The translations under genes and the position numbers were made by a program. DNA of 64,000 nt from Streptomyces mirabilis (GTDB taxonomy: Bacteria; Actinomycetota; Actinomycetes; Streptomycetales; Streptomycetaceae), in NCBI RefSeq assembly GCF_039503195.1, contig NZ_JBCJKP010000001.1:5704001-5768000 (forward strand), read 5' to 3'. The notes below the pieces were generated by a model. That model worked only from the letters and a program-made list of their open reading frames with translations. It made no database searches and had not been told where the DNA came from. This document shows, piece after piece, positions 17,261-25,556 of the stretch; position 1 is the stretch's first letter, and the number at the start of each line of letters is the position of its first letter.

Positions 17261-18230
17261 CCACCAGTCCCTCTCCCAGCACGAAACCGGGGTCGACCTG
17301 CGCCGCCAGGTCGGCCCCGGTCCTCTCGTTGCCCCAGCTGCCCGCGTTCTTCAGGTGGAAGTGCACCATCTGGCGCGTGTAGCGCTCCCAGTCCCGCAGC
17401 TCGTACGTGGCGTCGGCGGCGGTCTGCAAGGTGCGCAGGGAGCGGCGGTTGGCGTCCTCCAGGAGCTCGAACCGTGGTGGGCGGCCCTTCTCCATGGCAC
17501 GCACCCAGTCCGAGTGCCCGACTGTGACCAGGAGGTCGTCACCGACCTCGGCGCGGAGGAAGTCGATGTCGTCCTGGCCCTGCACCTTGTTGCCGACGAC
17601 CTTCAGGATGACTCCGAAGTCGCGGGCGTACTCCTTGTACTGCCGATAGACGGAGACTCCCTTCCGGGTCGGCTCGGCGACGAGGAACGTGATGTCGAAG
17701 CGGGTGAACATGCCGGACGCGAAGGAGTCGGAGCCCGCTGTCATGTCGACGACGACGTACTCGCTCTGGCCGTCGACGAGATGGTTCAGGCAGAGCTCCA
17801 CTGCACCGGTCTTGGAGTGGTAGCACGCCACTCCCAAATCGGCCTCGCTGAACGGGCCGGTGACCATCAAACGGACGGCGCCGCCGTCGAGTTCCACCGG
17901 CCGTGCGCAGGCGTCGTACACCGGGTTGTTCTCGCGCACCCGCAGGAGGCGGGACCCTTCACCGGGCGGGGTCGTCTTGATCATCGTCTCGGCGGACGTG
18001 ATCCGTGGATTGGAGCCGCGCAGGTAGTCCTTGATCAGCTTCAGCCGCGGGCCCATGGCGGGCAGCCCGGCGGCCACCGCCTCGTCGAGGCCGAGGGCGG
18101 CCCCCAGGTGTTGGTTGATGTCGGCGTCCACCGCGACGACCGGCGATCCCGAGGCCGCGAGGTGGCGGATGAAGAGGGAGGACAGGGTCGTCTTGCCACT
18201 GCCGCCCTTCCCTACGAAAGCAATTTTCAT
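17250..18230 (-). CDS. CooC/ParA-like P-loop ATPase
   Basis: The 326-residue SIMIBI-class ATPase has the deviant Walker A GKGGSGKTT at its N-terminus, then VVAVDADIN and VVVDMTAGSD (Walker B-like). This arrangement resembles CooC, the carbon monoxide dehydrogenase nickel-insertion ATPase, and septum-site ATPases. No CODH genes are visible nearby, so its client is unknown. Candidate starts are ATG 18230, GTG 18236 and TTG 18239; I use the ATG. It diverges from the Fic-like gene, and its end overlaps the convergent lipoprotein gene. Confidence 0.78.
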   Translation of the reverse strand: MKIAFVGKGGSGKTTLSSLFIRHLAASGSPVVAVDADINQHLGAALGLDEAVAAGLPAMGPRLKLIKDYLRGSNPRITSAETMIKTTPPGEGSRLLRVRENNPVYDACARPVELDGGAVRLMVTGPFSEADLGVACYHSKTGAVELCLNHLVDGQSEYVVVDMTAGSDSFASGMFTRFDITFLVAEPTRKGVSVYRQYKEYARDFGVILKVVGNKVQGQDDIDFLRAEVGDDLLVTVGHSDWVRAMEKGRPPRFELLEDANRRSLRTLQTAADATYELRDWERYTRQMVHFHLKNAGSWGNERTGADLAAQVDPGFVLGEGLVATA

Positions 18231-18318
18231 GTTCACCAAGGGTAGTGGGGTGATTGCGCACAGTGTCCTGGTGACGTGAAGAAGACCACTCCTTCGTGGG
18301 GTGGGCCGCCGGGGTGCG

Positions 18319-18331
18319 TAGGGTCGTACTC
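18319..18331 (+). promoter_or_regulatory. -10 box of a probable leaderless promoter
   Basis: TAGGGT at 18319-18324 ends 7 nt before the ATG at 18332. Confidence 0.4.
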
Positions 18332-19156
18332 ATGAGTACGACAGGCGCGACCGCCGATCCGCTCGCGGCCCTGGGCTCGCTGCCCGGCGTGGCCGAATCC
18401 GTCGAGTCCGTCCGCAAGGCGGTGGACCGGGTCTACGGACACCGGATCATGCGGCGCCGCAGCAACGAGATCACTTCCGAGGCCGCACTGCGGGGCGCCC
18501 GTGGTTCCGCGGCGCTGTCCGGTGCCGACTGGGCCCTCGAAGAGGTACGCCGCCGCACCGACTTCAGTGGTGACGACGAGGCCCACACGGTCGGCGCGGC
18601 CCTGCGGCTGACCGCCGAGGCGGGCCAACTCCTGTCCATCTGGCGCCAGTCGCCCCTCCGGGTGCTGGCCCGGCTGCACCTCGTCGCGGCCGCGGGCCAG
18701 GAGGACACCGTCGGCAGGCCCCGCCAGGACGGCGAACCGGTCGACGAGCCGCTCGTCGACCTGCCCCTGCCGGACGCGACCGAGGTGGCCGGTCGGCTCG
18801 AAGGGCTCTCGCAGCTGATCATCGCGGGTGGTTCGGCGCCGGCCCTGGTGACGGCTGCCGTCGTGCACGGCGAACTGCTCGCCCTGCGCCCCTTCGGCAC
18901 CCACAACGGCCTGATCGCACGCGCGGCCGAGCGCATCGTCCTGGTCGGCAGCGGCCTCGACCCCAAATCCGTCTGCCCGGCGGAGGTCGGTCACGCCGAG
19001 CCGGGCCGCGCGGCCTACCTGGGGGCACTGGAAGGCTATGTCTCCGGCACCCCGGAGGGCATGGCGACCTGGATCGCCCACTGCGGCAGAGCGATTGAAC
19101 TGGGAGCCAGGGAATCGACAGCCGTCTGCGAGGCGCTTCAGCGCGGCGCGGCGTAA
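18332..19156 (+). CDS. Fic/DOC-like protein with degenerate active site
   Basis: The 274-residue helical protein is often labelled oxidoreductase in Streptomyces genomes. The C-terminal half has the Fic-fold context (VVHGELLALRPFGTHNGLIARAA), where active Fic enzymes have HPFxxGNGRxxR. Here the catalytic His is Arg and the GNGR core is altered, so AMP transfer is unlikely. No signal peptide or membrane helix is seen. It is probably translated from a leaderless mRNA and is followed by a perfect 12-bp hairpin. Confidence 0.65.
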   Translation: MSTTGATADPLAALGSLPGVAESVESVRKAVDRVYGHRIMRRRSNEITSEAALRGARGSAALSGADWALEEVRRRTDFSGDDEAHTVGAALRLTAEAGQLLSIWRQSPLRVLARLHLVAAAGQEDTVGRPRQDGEPVDEPLVDLPLPDATEVAGRLEGLSQLIIAGGSAPALVTAAVVHGELLALRPFGTHNGLIARAAERIVLVGSGLDPKSVCPAEVGHAEPGRAAYLGALEGYVSGTPEGMATWIAHCGRAIELGARESTAVCEALQRGAA

Positions 19157-19172
19157 GTCTCCGGACAGGGTT

Positions 19173-19200
19173 GCGGCGGTACGAGTTTTCGTACCGCCGC
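19173..19200. terminator. Perfect 12-bp terminator hairpin
   Basis: GCGGCGGTACGA pairs fully with TCGTACCGCCGC around a GTTT loop, 16 bp after the Fic-like gene. It would also end a leftward transcript from the adjacent RNA gene. Confidence 0.75.
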
Positions 19201-19396
19201 TGGCATGCTCACCGGGTTACCAAGCGTCCTCGATATGTTGCCCATCAGGCCGGGAACTCCTGCCCGTCACCTGGTGCGGCTGGCCCGTAATCGACGGGTC
19301 GACGTCGCGTGGGTGCTCGATGTTCATGCGCGGTCCGTGGGGCCTTGGTTGCGTTTGAAGGTGATCCTTTCGGATGTCCTTGGTCTCGCGGGCCGT
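19200..19396. ncRNA. ssrS: Probable 6S-like RNA (ssrS, scr3559 type)
   Basis: In S. coelicolor the 6S-like RNA scr3559 (about 190 nt, as I recall) lies between the genes for the morphological-differentiation HAD protein and the Fic-like oxidoreductase. This spacer has the same two flanks. It folds as a long rod: ACCAAGCGTCC (19219-19229) pairs with GGATG-CTTGGT (19372-19384) around a two-nt bulge, and CCCGT/ACGGG forms an apical hairpin at 19284-19298. The strand is uncertain. A TAGAAA box at 19404-19409 on the minus strand plus the terminator at 19173-19200 favour leftward transcription, while a G-U pair in the closing stem favours rightward. Confidence 0.5.
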
Positions 19397-19403
19397 TAAA
19401 CCC

Positions 19404-19432
19404 TTTCTACTCCTGGTCCAGAGGAAGCGGAA
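19404..19432 (-). promoter_or_regulatory. Possible promoter for the 6S-like RNA
   Basis: On the minus strand TAGAAA (19409-19404) follows TTCCGC (19432-19427) at 17 bp. The expected start, near 19397, agrees with the end of the predicted RNA. The -35 match is weak. Confidence 0.3.
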
Positions 19433-19515
19433 CCCCTGACTGCACTTCTTTACCTTTAGGTTCAAAGGGGAGTAAATCGGGACGTAGATGTGCCGCACGC
19501 ACACGCGTGACGCGC

Positions 19516-20349
19516 TCACACCACCGTCGTGCGCCGTTTGCTCGCGTACCAGACGAGCCCCGCCGTGGCCGCCGCCGCTCCTATCGCGGCCGCCGCGACG
19601 AGCGCCGGACGCGGCGGCACCGACAGCGCGGGCAGCCGCTGCTTGAGCCGGACCGGCCGGTGGAAGTCCAGAATCGGCCACGAGCGGGCAAGCGCCTCGC
19701 GCCGCAACGCACGGTCCGGATTCACCGCATGGGGATGGCCGACGGCCTCCAGCATCGGAACGTCGGTCGCGGAGTCGCTGTAGGCGTAGCAGCGCGCGAG
19801 GTCGTACCCCTCGGACGCGGCCAGCTCCTTGACCGCCTCGGCCTTCGTCGGACCGTACGCGTAGTACTCCACTTCCCCGGTGAAGCAGCCGTCCTCGCCG
19901 ACGACCATGCGCGTGGCCACCACCCGGTCCGCGCCGAGCAGCTCTCCGATCGGCTCGACCACCTCCGCCCCGGACGTGGAGACGATCACGACGTCGCGCC
20001 CGGCGCTGTGGTGCTCCTCGATGAGGGAGGCGGCCTCGTCGTAAATGATCGGGTCGATCAGGTCGTGCAGAGTCTCGGCGACGATCTCCTTGACCTGCTG
20101 GACGTTCCAGCCCCGGCACAGCGCGGACAGGTATGCGCGCATCCGCTCCATCTGATCGTGGTCCGCGCCGCCCGCCATGAACACGAACTGGGCATATGCG
20201 GTGCGCAACACGGCCCTTCGGTTGATCAGCCCGCCTTGGTAGAACGACTTGCTGAACGTGAGCGTGCTCGACTTCGCAATGACCGTCTTGTCCAGGTCAA
20301 AGAAGGCTGCCGTGCGAGGCAAGGAGTGGTTTTCCACGAGCCCGAGCAT
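19516..20349 (-). CDS. HAD-IB family phosphatase (morphological differentiation-associated type)
   Basis: This 277-residue HAD-superfamily hydrolase is of the SerB-like subclass IB. Motif I FFDLDKT (Asp18, Asp20), motif II in VVIVSTSGAE and motif IV YSDSATDVPML are intact, so phosphatase activity is expected. The substrate may be a phospho-amino acid or phospholipid-type alcohol. After the catalytic domain there is a C-terminal membrane helix (PALVAAAAIGAAAATAGLVW), which would tether it to the membrane. The ATG at 20349 is the first plausible start; no strong ribosome site is visible. It is divergent from ssd. Confidence 0.85.
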   Translation of the reverse strand: MLGLVENHSLPRTAAFFDLDKTVIAKSSTLTFSKSFYQGGLINRRAVLRTAYAQFVFMAGGADHDQMERMRAYLSALCRGWNVQQVKEIVAETLHDLIDPIIYDEAASLIEEHHSAGRDVVIVSTSGAEVVEPIGELLGADRVVATRMVVGEDGCFTGEVEYYAYGPTKAEAVKELAASEGYDLARCYAYSDSATDVPMLEAVGHPHAVNPDRALRREALARSWPILDFHRPVRLKQRLPALSVPPRPALVAAAAIGAAAATAGLVWYASKRRTTVV

Positions 20350-20390
20350 ATGTGCCCACCATTCGGGCTAGTGTGGGGCGCGTGGGTTTG

Positions 20391-20515
20391 CCTGAGAGGG
20401 CTCTCGGGTACACCATGGAAGTCACGGATCGTTCGCGACCGTGCTAACCCGGTCCGGCTCCTCCCCCCGAGTCGGCCGTGGGGACGACCCCCGCTCTCCC
20501 CCGGCGGGGGTCGTC
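20391..20515 (+). ncRNA. Candidate small RNA or leader ending in a terminator
   Basis: Between the divergent HAD and ssd genes, CCTGAGAG/CTCTCGGG forms a hairpin at 20391-20408. A perfect 12-bp stem (20483-20494 with 20504-20515) follows, with a T-run soon after. A terminator that far upstream of ssd implies a short independent transcript starting near 20370. No protein-coding frame fits it. Confidence 0.35.
20483..20515 (+). terminator. Rho-independent-type terminator in HAD-ssd spacer
   Basis: GACGACCCCCGC pairs with GCGGGGGTCGTC (loop 9 nt). GGGTTTTTCCCC follows 11 nt later. Confidence 0.6.
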
Positions 20516-20691
20516 GCATGTCCGGGTGGGTTTTTCCCCTCTTTCGCGCGGCCCCGGGACCCCGCTGTCACCGCTGTGGCCGCCCTTTCCCTGCACCCAT
20601 GTTTCGTCACTCTGTGTATCCGTGAGGCTGCTCTGTGGAAGTCACGGGCGACTCACCGGTATGGATGAAGGCGATATTCACAACCACTGAG

Positions 20692-20720
20692 TTGTCCACA
20701 GTTTTCGACCAAGATCCACA
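20692..20720 (+). promoter_or_regulatory. Pair of DnaA-box-like sites upstream of ssd
   Basis: TTGTCCACA (perfect) at 20692 and AGATCCACA at 20712 are 20 bp apart, about two helical turns, in a locally A+T-rich stretch 220-250 bp before ssd. Confidence 0.35.
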
Positions 20721-20942
20721 CGATTTTCCGGATCGCTGCACCGTGATTCCAGCGCGTCCCGCTCGCGGTGAGTTCCTCGCGGCAAGTTCATGGCGGGTTC
20801 CGTTTGTCGGACGCGTTTGGCCGGTTCGTATCGGCCGTTCATATGGAGGCCCGCGTGCCGGTTCTTCACACGAGCGGGAATCGCGGGTCCGCAGAGGACC
20901 TCGCGAGCTCCGCGCAAGGAGCAGCGAAGGGGGCTGGAGATC

Positions 20943-22037
20943 GTGGCGGGAGCCATCACACACGACCTGCCGCCCGCCGCCGACGGGCGGCAGGGCGGAC
21001 CATTGATCGTCACGGAGGACGCCGAACTCCTCGACGACCTGCTGCGCCTGTGCGCCGCGGCGGGCGCGAGGCCGGAGGTCCACCACGGGGTGCCTGAGGG
21101 CGGCGGCAGCTGGGAGGCAGCACCGCTCGTCCTGGTCGGCGACGACGCGGCGCGGCGCGTACGCGGAGCAGCGCGCCGACGCGGAGTCGTGCTGGTCGGC
21201 AGGGACCAGGACGACTCCGGCGTCTGGAAACGGGCTGTCGAGATCGGAGCCGACCACGTCCTGATGCTTCCGGACGGCGAGCAGTGGCTTGTCGACCGCA
21301 TCGCCGACGTGGCCGAGGGAGTCGGTCGACCCGCGCTCACCGTCGGCGTGATCGGCGGCCGCGGCGGGGCCGGAGCCTCCACGCTGGCCTGCGCGCTCGC
21401 CGTCACCTCTGCGCGCGAGGGACGCCGCACCCTGCTCGTGGACGCGGATCCCCTGGGTGGCGGACTCGACGTACTCCTGGGCGGAGAGGCCGCCGAAGGC
21501 CTGCGCTGGCCGGCGTTCGCCGCCTCCCGCGGCAGGGTCGGCGGCGGCGCCCTGGAGGAGTCCCTTCCCGAACTGCACGCGCTGCGCGTCCTCAGCTGGG
21601 ACCGCGGCGACTCCGTCACCATCCCGGCGCAGGCCGTCCGCGCGGTCCTGGCCGCCGCCAGACGGCGCGGCGGCACCGTGGTCGTCGACCTGCCCCGCCG
21701 CGTCGACGAAGGAGTCGCGGAAGCCCTCGCCCAGCTCGACCTCGGACTGCTGGTCGTCCCCGCCGATCTGCGTGCCGTCGCGGCGGCCAAACGGGTGGCG
21801 TCCGTGGTCGGCATGGTCCTGCGCGATCTGCGTGTCGCGGTCCGCGGCCCCTATGCGCCGGGCCTCGACGATCGCGAGGTGGCCCGCCTGCTCGGACTGC
21901 CGCTGGTCGGCGAAGTGCCCGCGGAATCCGCGCCGCTGGACGCCGGTGTGCCACCCGGGGGAGCGGCGCGGGGACCGCTCGCCCGGTTCTGCACGGCCTT
22001 CTGGCAGCGGGTTCCGGTGGAAGGCGGGGGCGTATGA
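20943..22037 (+). CDS. ssd: Septum site-determining protein Ssd (CpaE/TadZ-like)
   Basis: This 364-residue protein belongs to the MinD/ParA superfamily in the Ssd/CpaE branch found at the head of actinobacterial tad loci. An N-terminal receiver-like half (DAELLDDLLRLCAAAGARPE) precedes the ATPase half. There the P-loop reads GGRGGAGAST, lacking both lysines of the deviant Walker A motif, and VDADPLGGGLD follows. Mycobacterial Ssd inhibits septation; CpaE/TadZ localises pilus machinery. The GTG at 20943 has GGAG nearby. Its stop overlaps the next start (ATGA), so it heads the tad operon. Confidence 0.88.
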   Translation: MAGAITHDLPPAADGRQGGPLIVTEDAELLDDLLRLCAAAGARPEVHHGVPEGGGSWEAAPLVLVGDDAARRVRGAARRRGVVLVGRDQDDSGVWKRAVEIGADHVLMLPDGEQWLVDRIADVAEGVGRPALTVGVIGGRGGAGASTLACALAVTSAREGRRTLLVDADPLGGGLDVLLGGEAAEGLRWPAFAASRGRVGGGALEESLPELHALRVLSWDRGDSVTIPAQAVRAVLAAARRRGGTVVVDLPRRVDEGVAEALAQLDLGLLVVPADLRAVAAAKRVASVVGMVLRDLRVAVRGPYAPGLDDREVARLLGLPLVGEVPAESAPLDAGVPPGGAARGPLARFCTAFWQRVPVEGGGV

Positions 22038-23227
22038 GCCGGGAGGCGGGCACGGGCGTGGGGACCGGCACGGGACTGCTGGACGGCGTCCGGCAGTGGC
22101 TCGCCGAGAGCGGGTCGGAGCCGACACCCGCGCGCGTGGCACAGGCCCTGCGCGAGCAGGGGCGAGTGCTCGGCGACGCCGAAGTCCTCGGCGCAGCCGA
22201 GCGGTTGCGCTCCGAGCTGGTCGGCAGTGGGCCGCTGGAGCCACTGCTCGCCGACCCGTCGGTGACCGACGTCCTGGTGTCCGCGCCGGACCGGGTGTGG
22301 GTGGACCGGGGCGGTGGCCTGGAACTGACGACCGTGTCCTTTCCGGACGCGGCGGCCGTACGACGCCTCGCGCAGCGCCTCGCGGCCGTGGCCGGGCGAA
22401 GGCTCGACGACGCCCGCCCCTGGGTCGACGCCCGGCTTCCGGACGGCACGCGCCTGCACGCGGTGCTGCCCCCGGTGGCCGTCGGCTCCACCTGCCTGTC
22501 GCTGCGGGTGGTACGGCCGCGCGCTTTCACCCTCGACGAGTTGGTGACGGCGGGAACAGTCCCGCCCGGCGGGGACCGGGTACTCAGAGCCCTGCTGGAC
22601 GCCCGGCTGTCGTTCCTGATCAGCGGCGGCACCGGAAGCGGCAAGACGACCCTGCTGAGCGCGCTGCTGGGGCTGGTCGGTGCCGGGGAGCGGATCGTGC
22701 TGGCCGAGGATTCGGCGGAGCTGCGGCCCGACCATCCCCATGTGGTGCGGCTGGAGGGGCGACCGGCCAACCAGGAGGGCGTCGGACTCGTGGCGCTGCA
22801 GGACCTGGTCCGTCAGGCCCTGCGCATGCGACCGGACCGGCTGGTCGTCGGCGAGGTGCGCGGACCTGAGGTCGTGTCGCTCCTGGCGGCGCTCAACACC
22901 GGCCACGAGGGCGGCTGCGGCACGGTGCACGCGAATGCGGCGGCGCAAGTACCGGCCCGTCTGGAGGCCCTGGGTACCGCGGCAGGGCTCGACAGGGCCG
23001 CGCTGCACAGCCAGTTGGCGGCGGCGCTGTCCGTGGTCCTGCATCTCGTACGAGACCGGGCCGGGCGGCGGCGGATCGCCGAGGTGCATGTCCTGGAGCG
23101 CGATGCGACGGGGTTGGTGATGACGGTGCCCGCGCTGCGATGGGGCGCGGAGGCGTTCGCGTACGAGCGGGGGTGGGAGCGGCTGCGGGGGCTGCTCCGG
23201 GACGGGACCGAGGGGAGTGGGCCGTGA
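22034..23227 (+). CDS. tadA: TadA/CpaF-type secretion ATPase
   Basis: The 397-residue hexameric ATPase is of the type II/IV secretion family and powers Flp/Tad pilus assembly. Walker A GGTGSGKTTLLS, the Asp box in ERIVLAEDSAEL, Walker B in LVVGEVRGPEV and the His box in NTGHEGGCGTVHAN are all present. The ATG at 22034 overlaps the ssd stop. The next gene begins within its stop codon, so the genes are translationally coupled. Confidence 0.93.
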   Translation: MSREAGTGVGTGTGLLDGVRQWLAESGSEPTPARVAQALREQGRVLGDAEVLGAAERLRSELVGSGPLEPLLADPSVTDVLVSAPDRVWVDRGGGLELTTVSFPDAAAVRRLAQRLAAVAGRRLDDARPWVDARLPDGTRLHAVLPPVAVGSTCLSLRVVRPRAFTLDELVTAGTVPPGGDRVLRALLDARLSFLISGGTGSGKTTLLSALLGLVGAGERIVLAEDSAELRPDHPHVVRLEGRPANQEGVGLVALQDLVRQALRMRPDRLVVGEVRGPEVVSLLAALNTGHEGGCGTVHANAAAQVPARLEALGTAAGLDRAALHSQLAAALSVVLHLVRDRAGRRRIAEVHVLERDATGLVMTVPALRWGAEAFAYERGWERLRGLLRDGTEGSGP

Positions 23228-24096
23228 TGACGGGGGCCGGTGACATCTCGGTGGGGGCGGCCATGGCGTGTGCCGGGGCGGCGGCCTGGTTGATGGGCGG
23301 CTGGGACGCCGGGGCACGCAGGGCACGGCTGCTGTGCGCGGGTGGCGGGGTGGTGGCCACCGGACCGCCGGCGTGGGAGCGGGTACGGGCCGAGTGGAGG
23401 CGACTGCGCGAGCGGCTGCGTCCCGAAGGGTGGTCACTGGTCGCCGGGTTGGTGATCGCGGTACTGGGCGCGTCCGTCGTGCCGCTGTTCCTCGGGGCGG
23501 CCGGGATGCCGCTGCTCCGCCGCGTACGGCGGGCCGGGGAGACGCGGCGCGCGGGGGAGCGTCGGGGTGCGGCGGTGATCGCCCTGTGCGGGGCCCTGGC
23601 CGGCGAGGTGCGGGCCGGGCATCAGCCGGGCGAGGCACTGCGGAGAGCCGCGCACGACTCGGGCGGGCTCGGCGAGGCGCAGGCGGTGGTGCTGGCGGCG
23701 GCGAGGTTCGGCGGTGATGTGCCGGGCGCGCTCACCGACGCGGCACGGCAGCCGGGGGCCGACGGGCTGGTGGGGCTCGCCGCGTGTTGGCGGGTGGCGG
23801 TGGACCGGGGCGCGGGCCTGGCGGCGGGCCTCGACCGCCTGGAAGGGGCGCTGTGCGCGGAGCGGGACCAACGGGCCGATCTGCGCGCCCAATTGGCGGG
23901 ATCGCGATCCACGGCGGTGATGCTCGCGGGACTGCCCGTTCTGGGCCTTCTGCTCGGTACCGCGCTGGGCGCAGGTCCGCTGCACGTGCTGCTGCACAGC
24001 GGGCCGGGCCTGGGCTGTCTGGTGGTCGGTGGGGTGCTGGAGGGCGTGGGGCTGTGGTGGGCGCTGCGCATCGTGAGGGGAGCGGAGGCGGCATGA
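23227..24096 (+). CDS. TadB-like Flp pilus assembly membrane protein
   Basis: The 289-residue protein has a short N-terminal membrane segment, a second one around VAGLVIAVLGASVVPLFLG, a GspF-type cytoplasmic helical domain (EVRAGHQPGEALRRAAHDSG) and two C-terminal membrane helices. This is the TadB/GspF platform layout that couples the TadA ATPase to pilin extrusion. The start is ATG 23227 or GTG 23224 (GGGGAG upstream), overlapping the tadA stop. Actinobacterial TadB proteins diverge strongly, so the assignment rests on topology plus gene order. Confidence 0.8.
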   Translation: MTGAGDISVGAAMACAGAAAWLMGGWDAGARRARLLCAGGGVVATGPPAWERVRAEWRRLRERLRPEGWSLVAGLVIAVLGASVVPLFLGAAGMPLLRRVRRAGETRRAGERRGAAVIALCGALAGEVRAGHQPGEALRRAAHDSGGLGEAQAVVLAAARFGGDVPGALTDAARQPGADGLVGLAACWRVAVDRGAGLAAGLDRLEGALCAERDQRADLRAQLAGSRSTAVMLAGLPVLGLLLGTALGAGPLHVLLHSGPGLGCLVVGGVLEGVGLWWALRIVRGAEAA

Positions 24097-24875
24097 GCAC
24101 GGAAGTTGTCCACAGGCTGGGGGCGCTCGTGTGCGGGGCGCTGGCGGTGGGGTGGCTGCCGCGAGCGCTCGGTGCGGCGCGGCGTGAGCGACGGGCGCGC
24201 AGAAGGCTGACCGAGCTGCTGGCGCTGGAGAGGACGCCAGAGAGGCGGCACTTCGCGGTCCGGGACGTCGTGCGGCGGTGGCTGCCGGTGGCGGGCGCGG
24301 GGTGCGCCGGCTGGGTGCTGGTCGGGGGTCTTGCCGGGGTTGTGGTGGGGCTGCTGGCCGGGTTCGGGGCCTGGCGGTGGCGGCAGCGACGCAGACCGGG
24401 GCCGGTGGAGGAGTACGACGTGGCGCTGGCCGCCCGGCAACTCCCCCTGGCGGCCGACCTGGTCGCGGCCTGCATCGCGGCGGGGGCGGACCCCGTGGTC
24501 GCGGCGCAGGCGGTGGGCGAGGCCCTGGGCGGACCGGTGGGGGAGCGCCTCGCGCGGGGCGCGGCGGAGGTGCGGCTCGGGGGCGAACCGGTCGAGGCAT
24601 GGCGGAGGTTGGCGTCGCTTCCGGGCGCCGGGGCGCTGGCACGGCTGCTGGAACGGGCGGGTGAGTCGGGCGTACCGGCGGCCGTGCCGGTCGGACGGCT
24701 CGCCATGGAGGCCCGCGCCGAGCGGGGCCGCACCGCGACGGCGCGGGCGCGCCGGGCGGCCGTCATGGTCACCGCGCCCGTGGGGTTGTGCTTTCTTCCC
24801 GCGTTCCTCGCGATGGGCGTCCTGCCCGTGGTGATCGGGCTGGCGGACGGGGTGTTGGGAGGGGGTGGTGGATGA
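24093..24875 (+). CDS. TadC-like Flp pilus assembly membrane protein
   Basis: The 260-residue GspF-fold protein has membrane helices at about residues 5-25, 64-93 and 222-252. Between the later helices lies the cytoplasmic segment LAADLVAACIAAGADPVVAAQAVGEALGG. It is the partner of the preceding TadB-like protein in the inner-membrane platform. The ATG at 24093 overlaps the upstream stop codon. A perfect DnaA-box 9-mer at 24106 lies inside the coding region and may be chance. Confidence 0.8.
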   Translation: MSTEVVHRLGALVCGALAVGWLPRALGAARRERRARRRLTELLALERTPERRHFAVRDVVRRWLPVAGAGCAGWVLVGGLAGVVVGLLAGFGAWRWRQRRRPGPVEEYDVALAARQLPLAADLVAACIAAGADPVVAAQAVGEALGGPVGERLARGAAEVRLGGEPVEAWRRLASLPGAGALARLLERAGESGVPAAVPVGRLAMEARAERGRTATARARRAAVMVTAPVGLCFLPAFLAMGVLPVVIGLADGVLGGGGG

Positions 24876-24936
24876 CGGGCGGCGGCGTGCGGTGAACGAC
24901 GGACGATCAACAGGTTCGAACCTTACGGGGGTTGGT

Positions 24937-25143
24937 ATGTGCAAGACGGTGGGCGTACGGATGCGGGCGTGGCTGCTGGGTCTGGCGGCACGCAGGGACG
25001 CGGGAATGGTCACCTCCGAGTACGCGGTGGGTGTCCTCGCGGCGGTGGCCTTCGCGGCGGTGCTCTACAAGGTGGTGACGAGCGGCCAGGTGGGCGCGGA
25101 GTTGCAGGGCATCGTGGGGCGGGCGCTCAATGCGCCGATGTGA
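24937..25143 (+). CDS. DUF4244 Flp-pilin-like protein
   Basis: The 68-residue protein has a basic N-terminus followed by GMVTSEYAVGVLAAVAFAAVLYKVV. This is the short class III signal plus hydrophobic helix arrangement of Flp pilins, where a prepilin peptidase cuts before the Glu-containing helix. Its position after tadABC genes supports a pilin role. I start it at ATG 24937, preceded by ACGGGGG; an upstream GTG at 24892 is possible. No prepilin peptidase gene is in the window. Confidence 0.78.
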   Translation: MCKTVGVRMRAWLLGLAARRDAGMVTSEYAVGVLAAVAFAAVLYKVVTSGQVGAELQGIVGRALNAPM

Positions 25144-25552
25144 ACGCGGGCCGGCGGGCCGGGTGAGGGACCGGGATCGGGACCGGAGCCGGAGTCGGAG
25201 TTGGGACCGGAGCGGGGACCGGGGATTCGTGACCGCCGAGGCCGCCGTGGTGCTGCCCTCGCTGGTGCTCGTCGGAATGGCGCTCGTCTGGGCCCTGCTC
25301 GCCGCGTCGGCACAGATCCAGTGCGTGGACGCGGCCAGGGCGGGCGCCCGCGCGGCGGCCCGGCAGGACCCGCCGGACACGGTGTTGGCGACGGCCCGCC
25401 GCGCGGCACCGCGCGGCGCCAGGGTCACGGTGACCCGGGAGGGCGACCTCGTCCGGGTCACGGTCGAGGCGAGCGCGCCGGGACCGGACGGACTGTCGCT
25501 GGAGCTCAGCGACGAGGCCGTGGCGCTGGCGGAGGAGACGGTGGGGGTGTGA
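25130..25552 (+). CDS. TadE-like pilus-associated protein
   Basis: The 140-residue protein has a single N-terminal membrane helix (FVTAEAAVVLPSLVLVGMALVWALL) containing the TadE-type Glu after the processing-like site. A periplasmic domain follows, beginning QIQCVDAARAGARAAAR. The first 30 residues are an Arg/Asp/Ser-rich run (RDRDRDRSRSRSW) that may not be translated, since GTG at 25160 is an alternative start. The gene overlaps the pilin gene by 14 nt in the form used here. TadE proteins are minor pseudopilins of the Flp system. Confidence 0.75.
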   Translation: MRRCERGPAGRVRDRDRDRSRSRSWDRSGDRGFVTAEAAVVLPSLVLVGMALVWALLAASAQIQCVDAARAGARAAARQDPPDTVLATARRAAPRGARVTVTREGDLVRVTVEASAPGPDGLSLELSDEAVALAEETVGV

Positions 25553-25556
25553 GGGG

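Noticed and set aside
19205..19399. 64-residue open frame between the Fic-like and HAD genes
   Set aside because: It has no ribosome site or family resemblance and overlaps the better-supported structured RNA.
19373..19438. 21-codon frame MSLVSRAVK... in the same spacer
   Set aside because: It is too short to support without conservation data and lies over the predicted RNA end and promoter.
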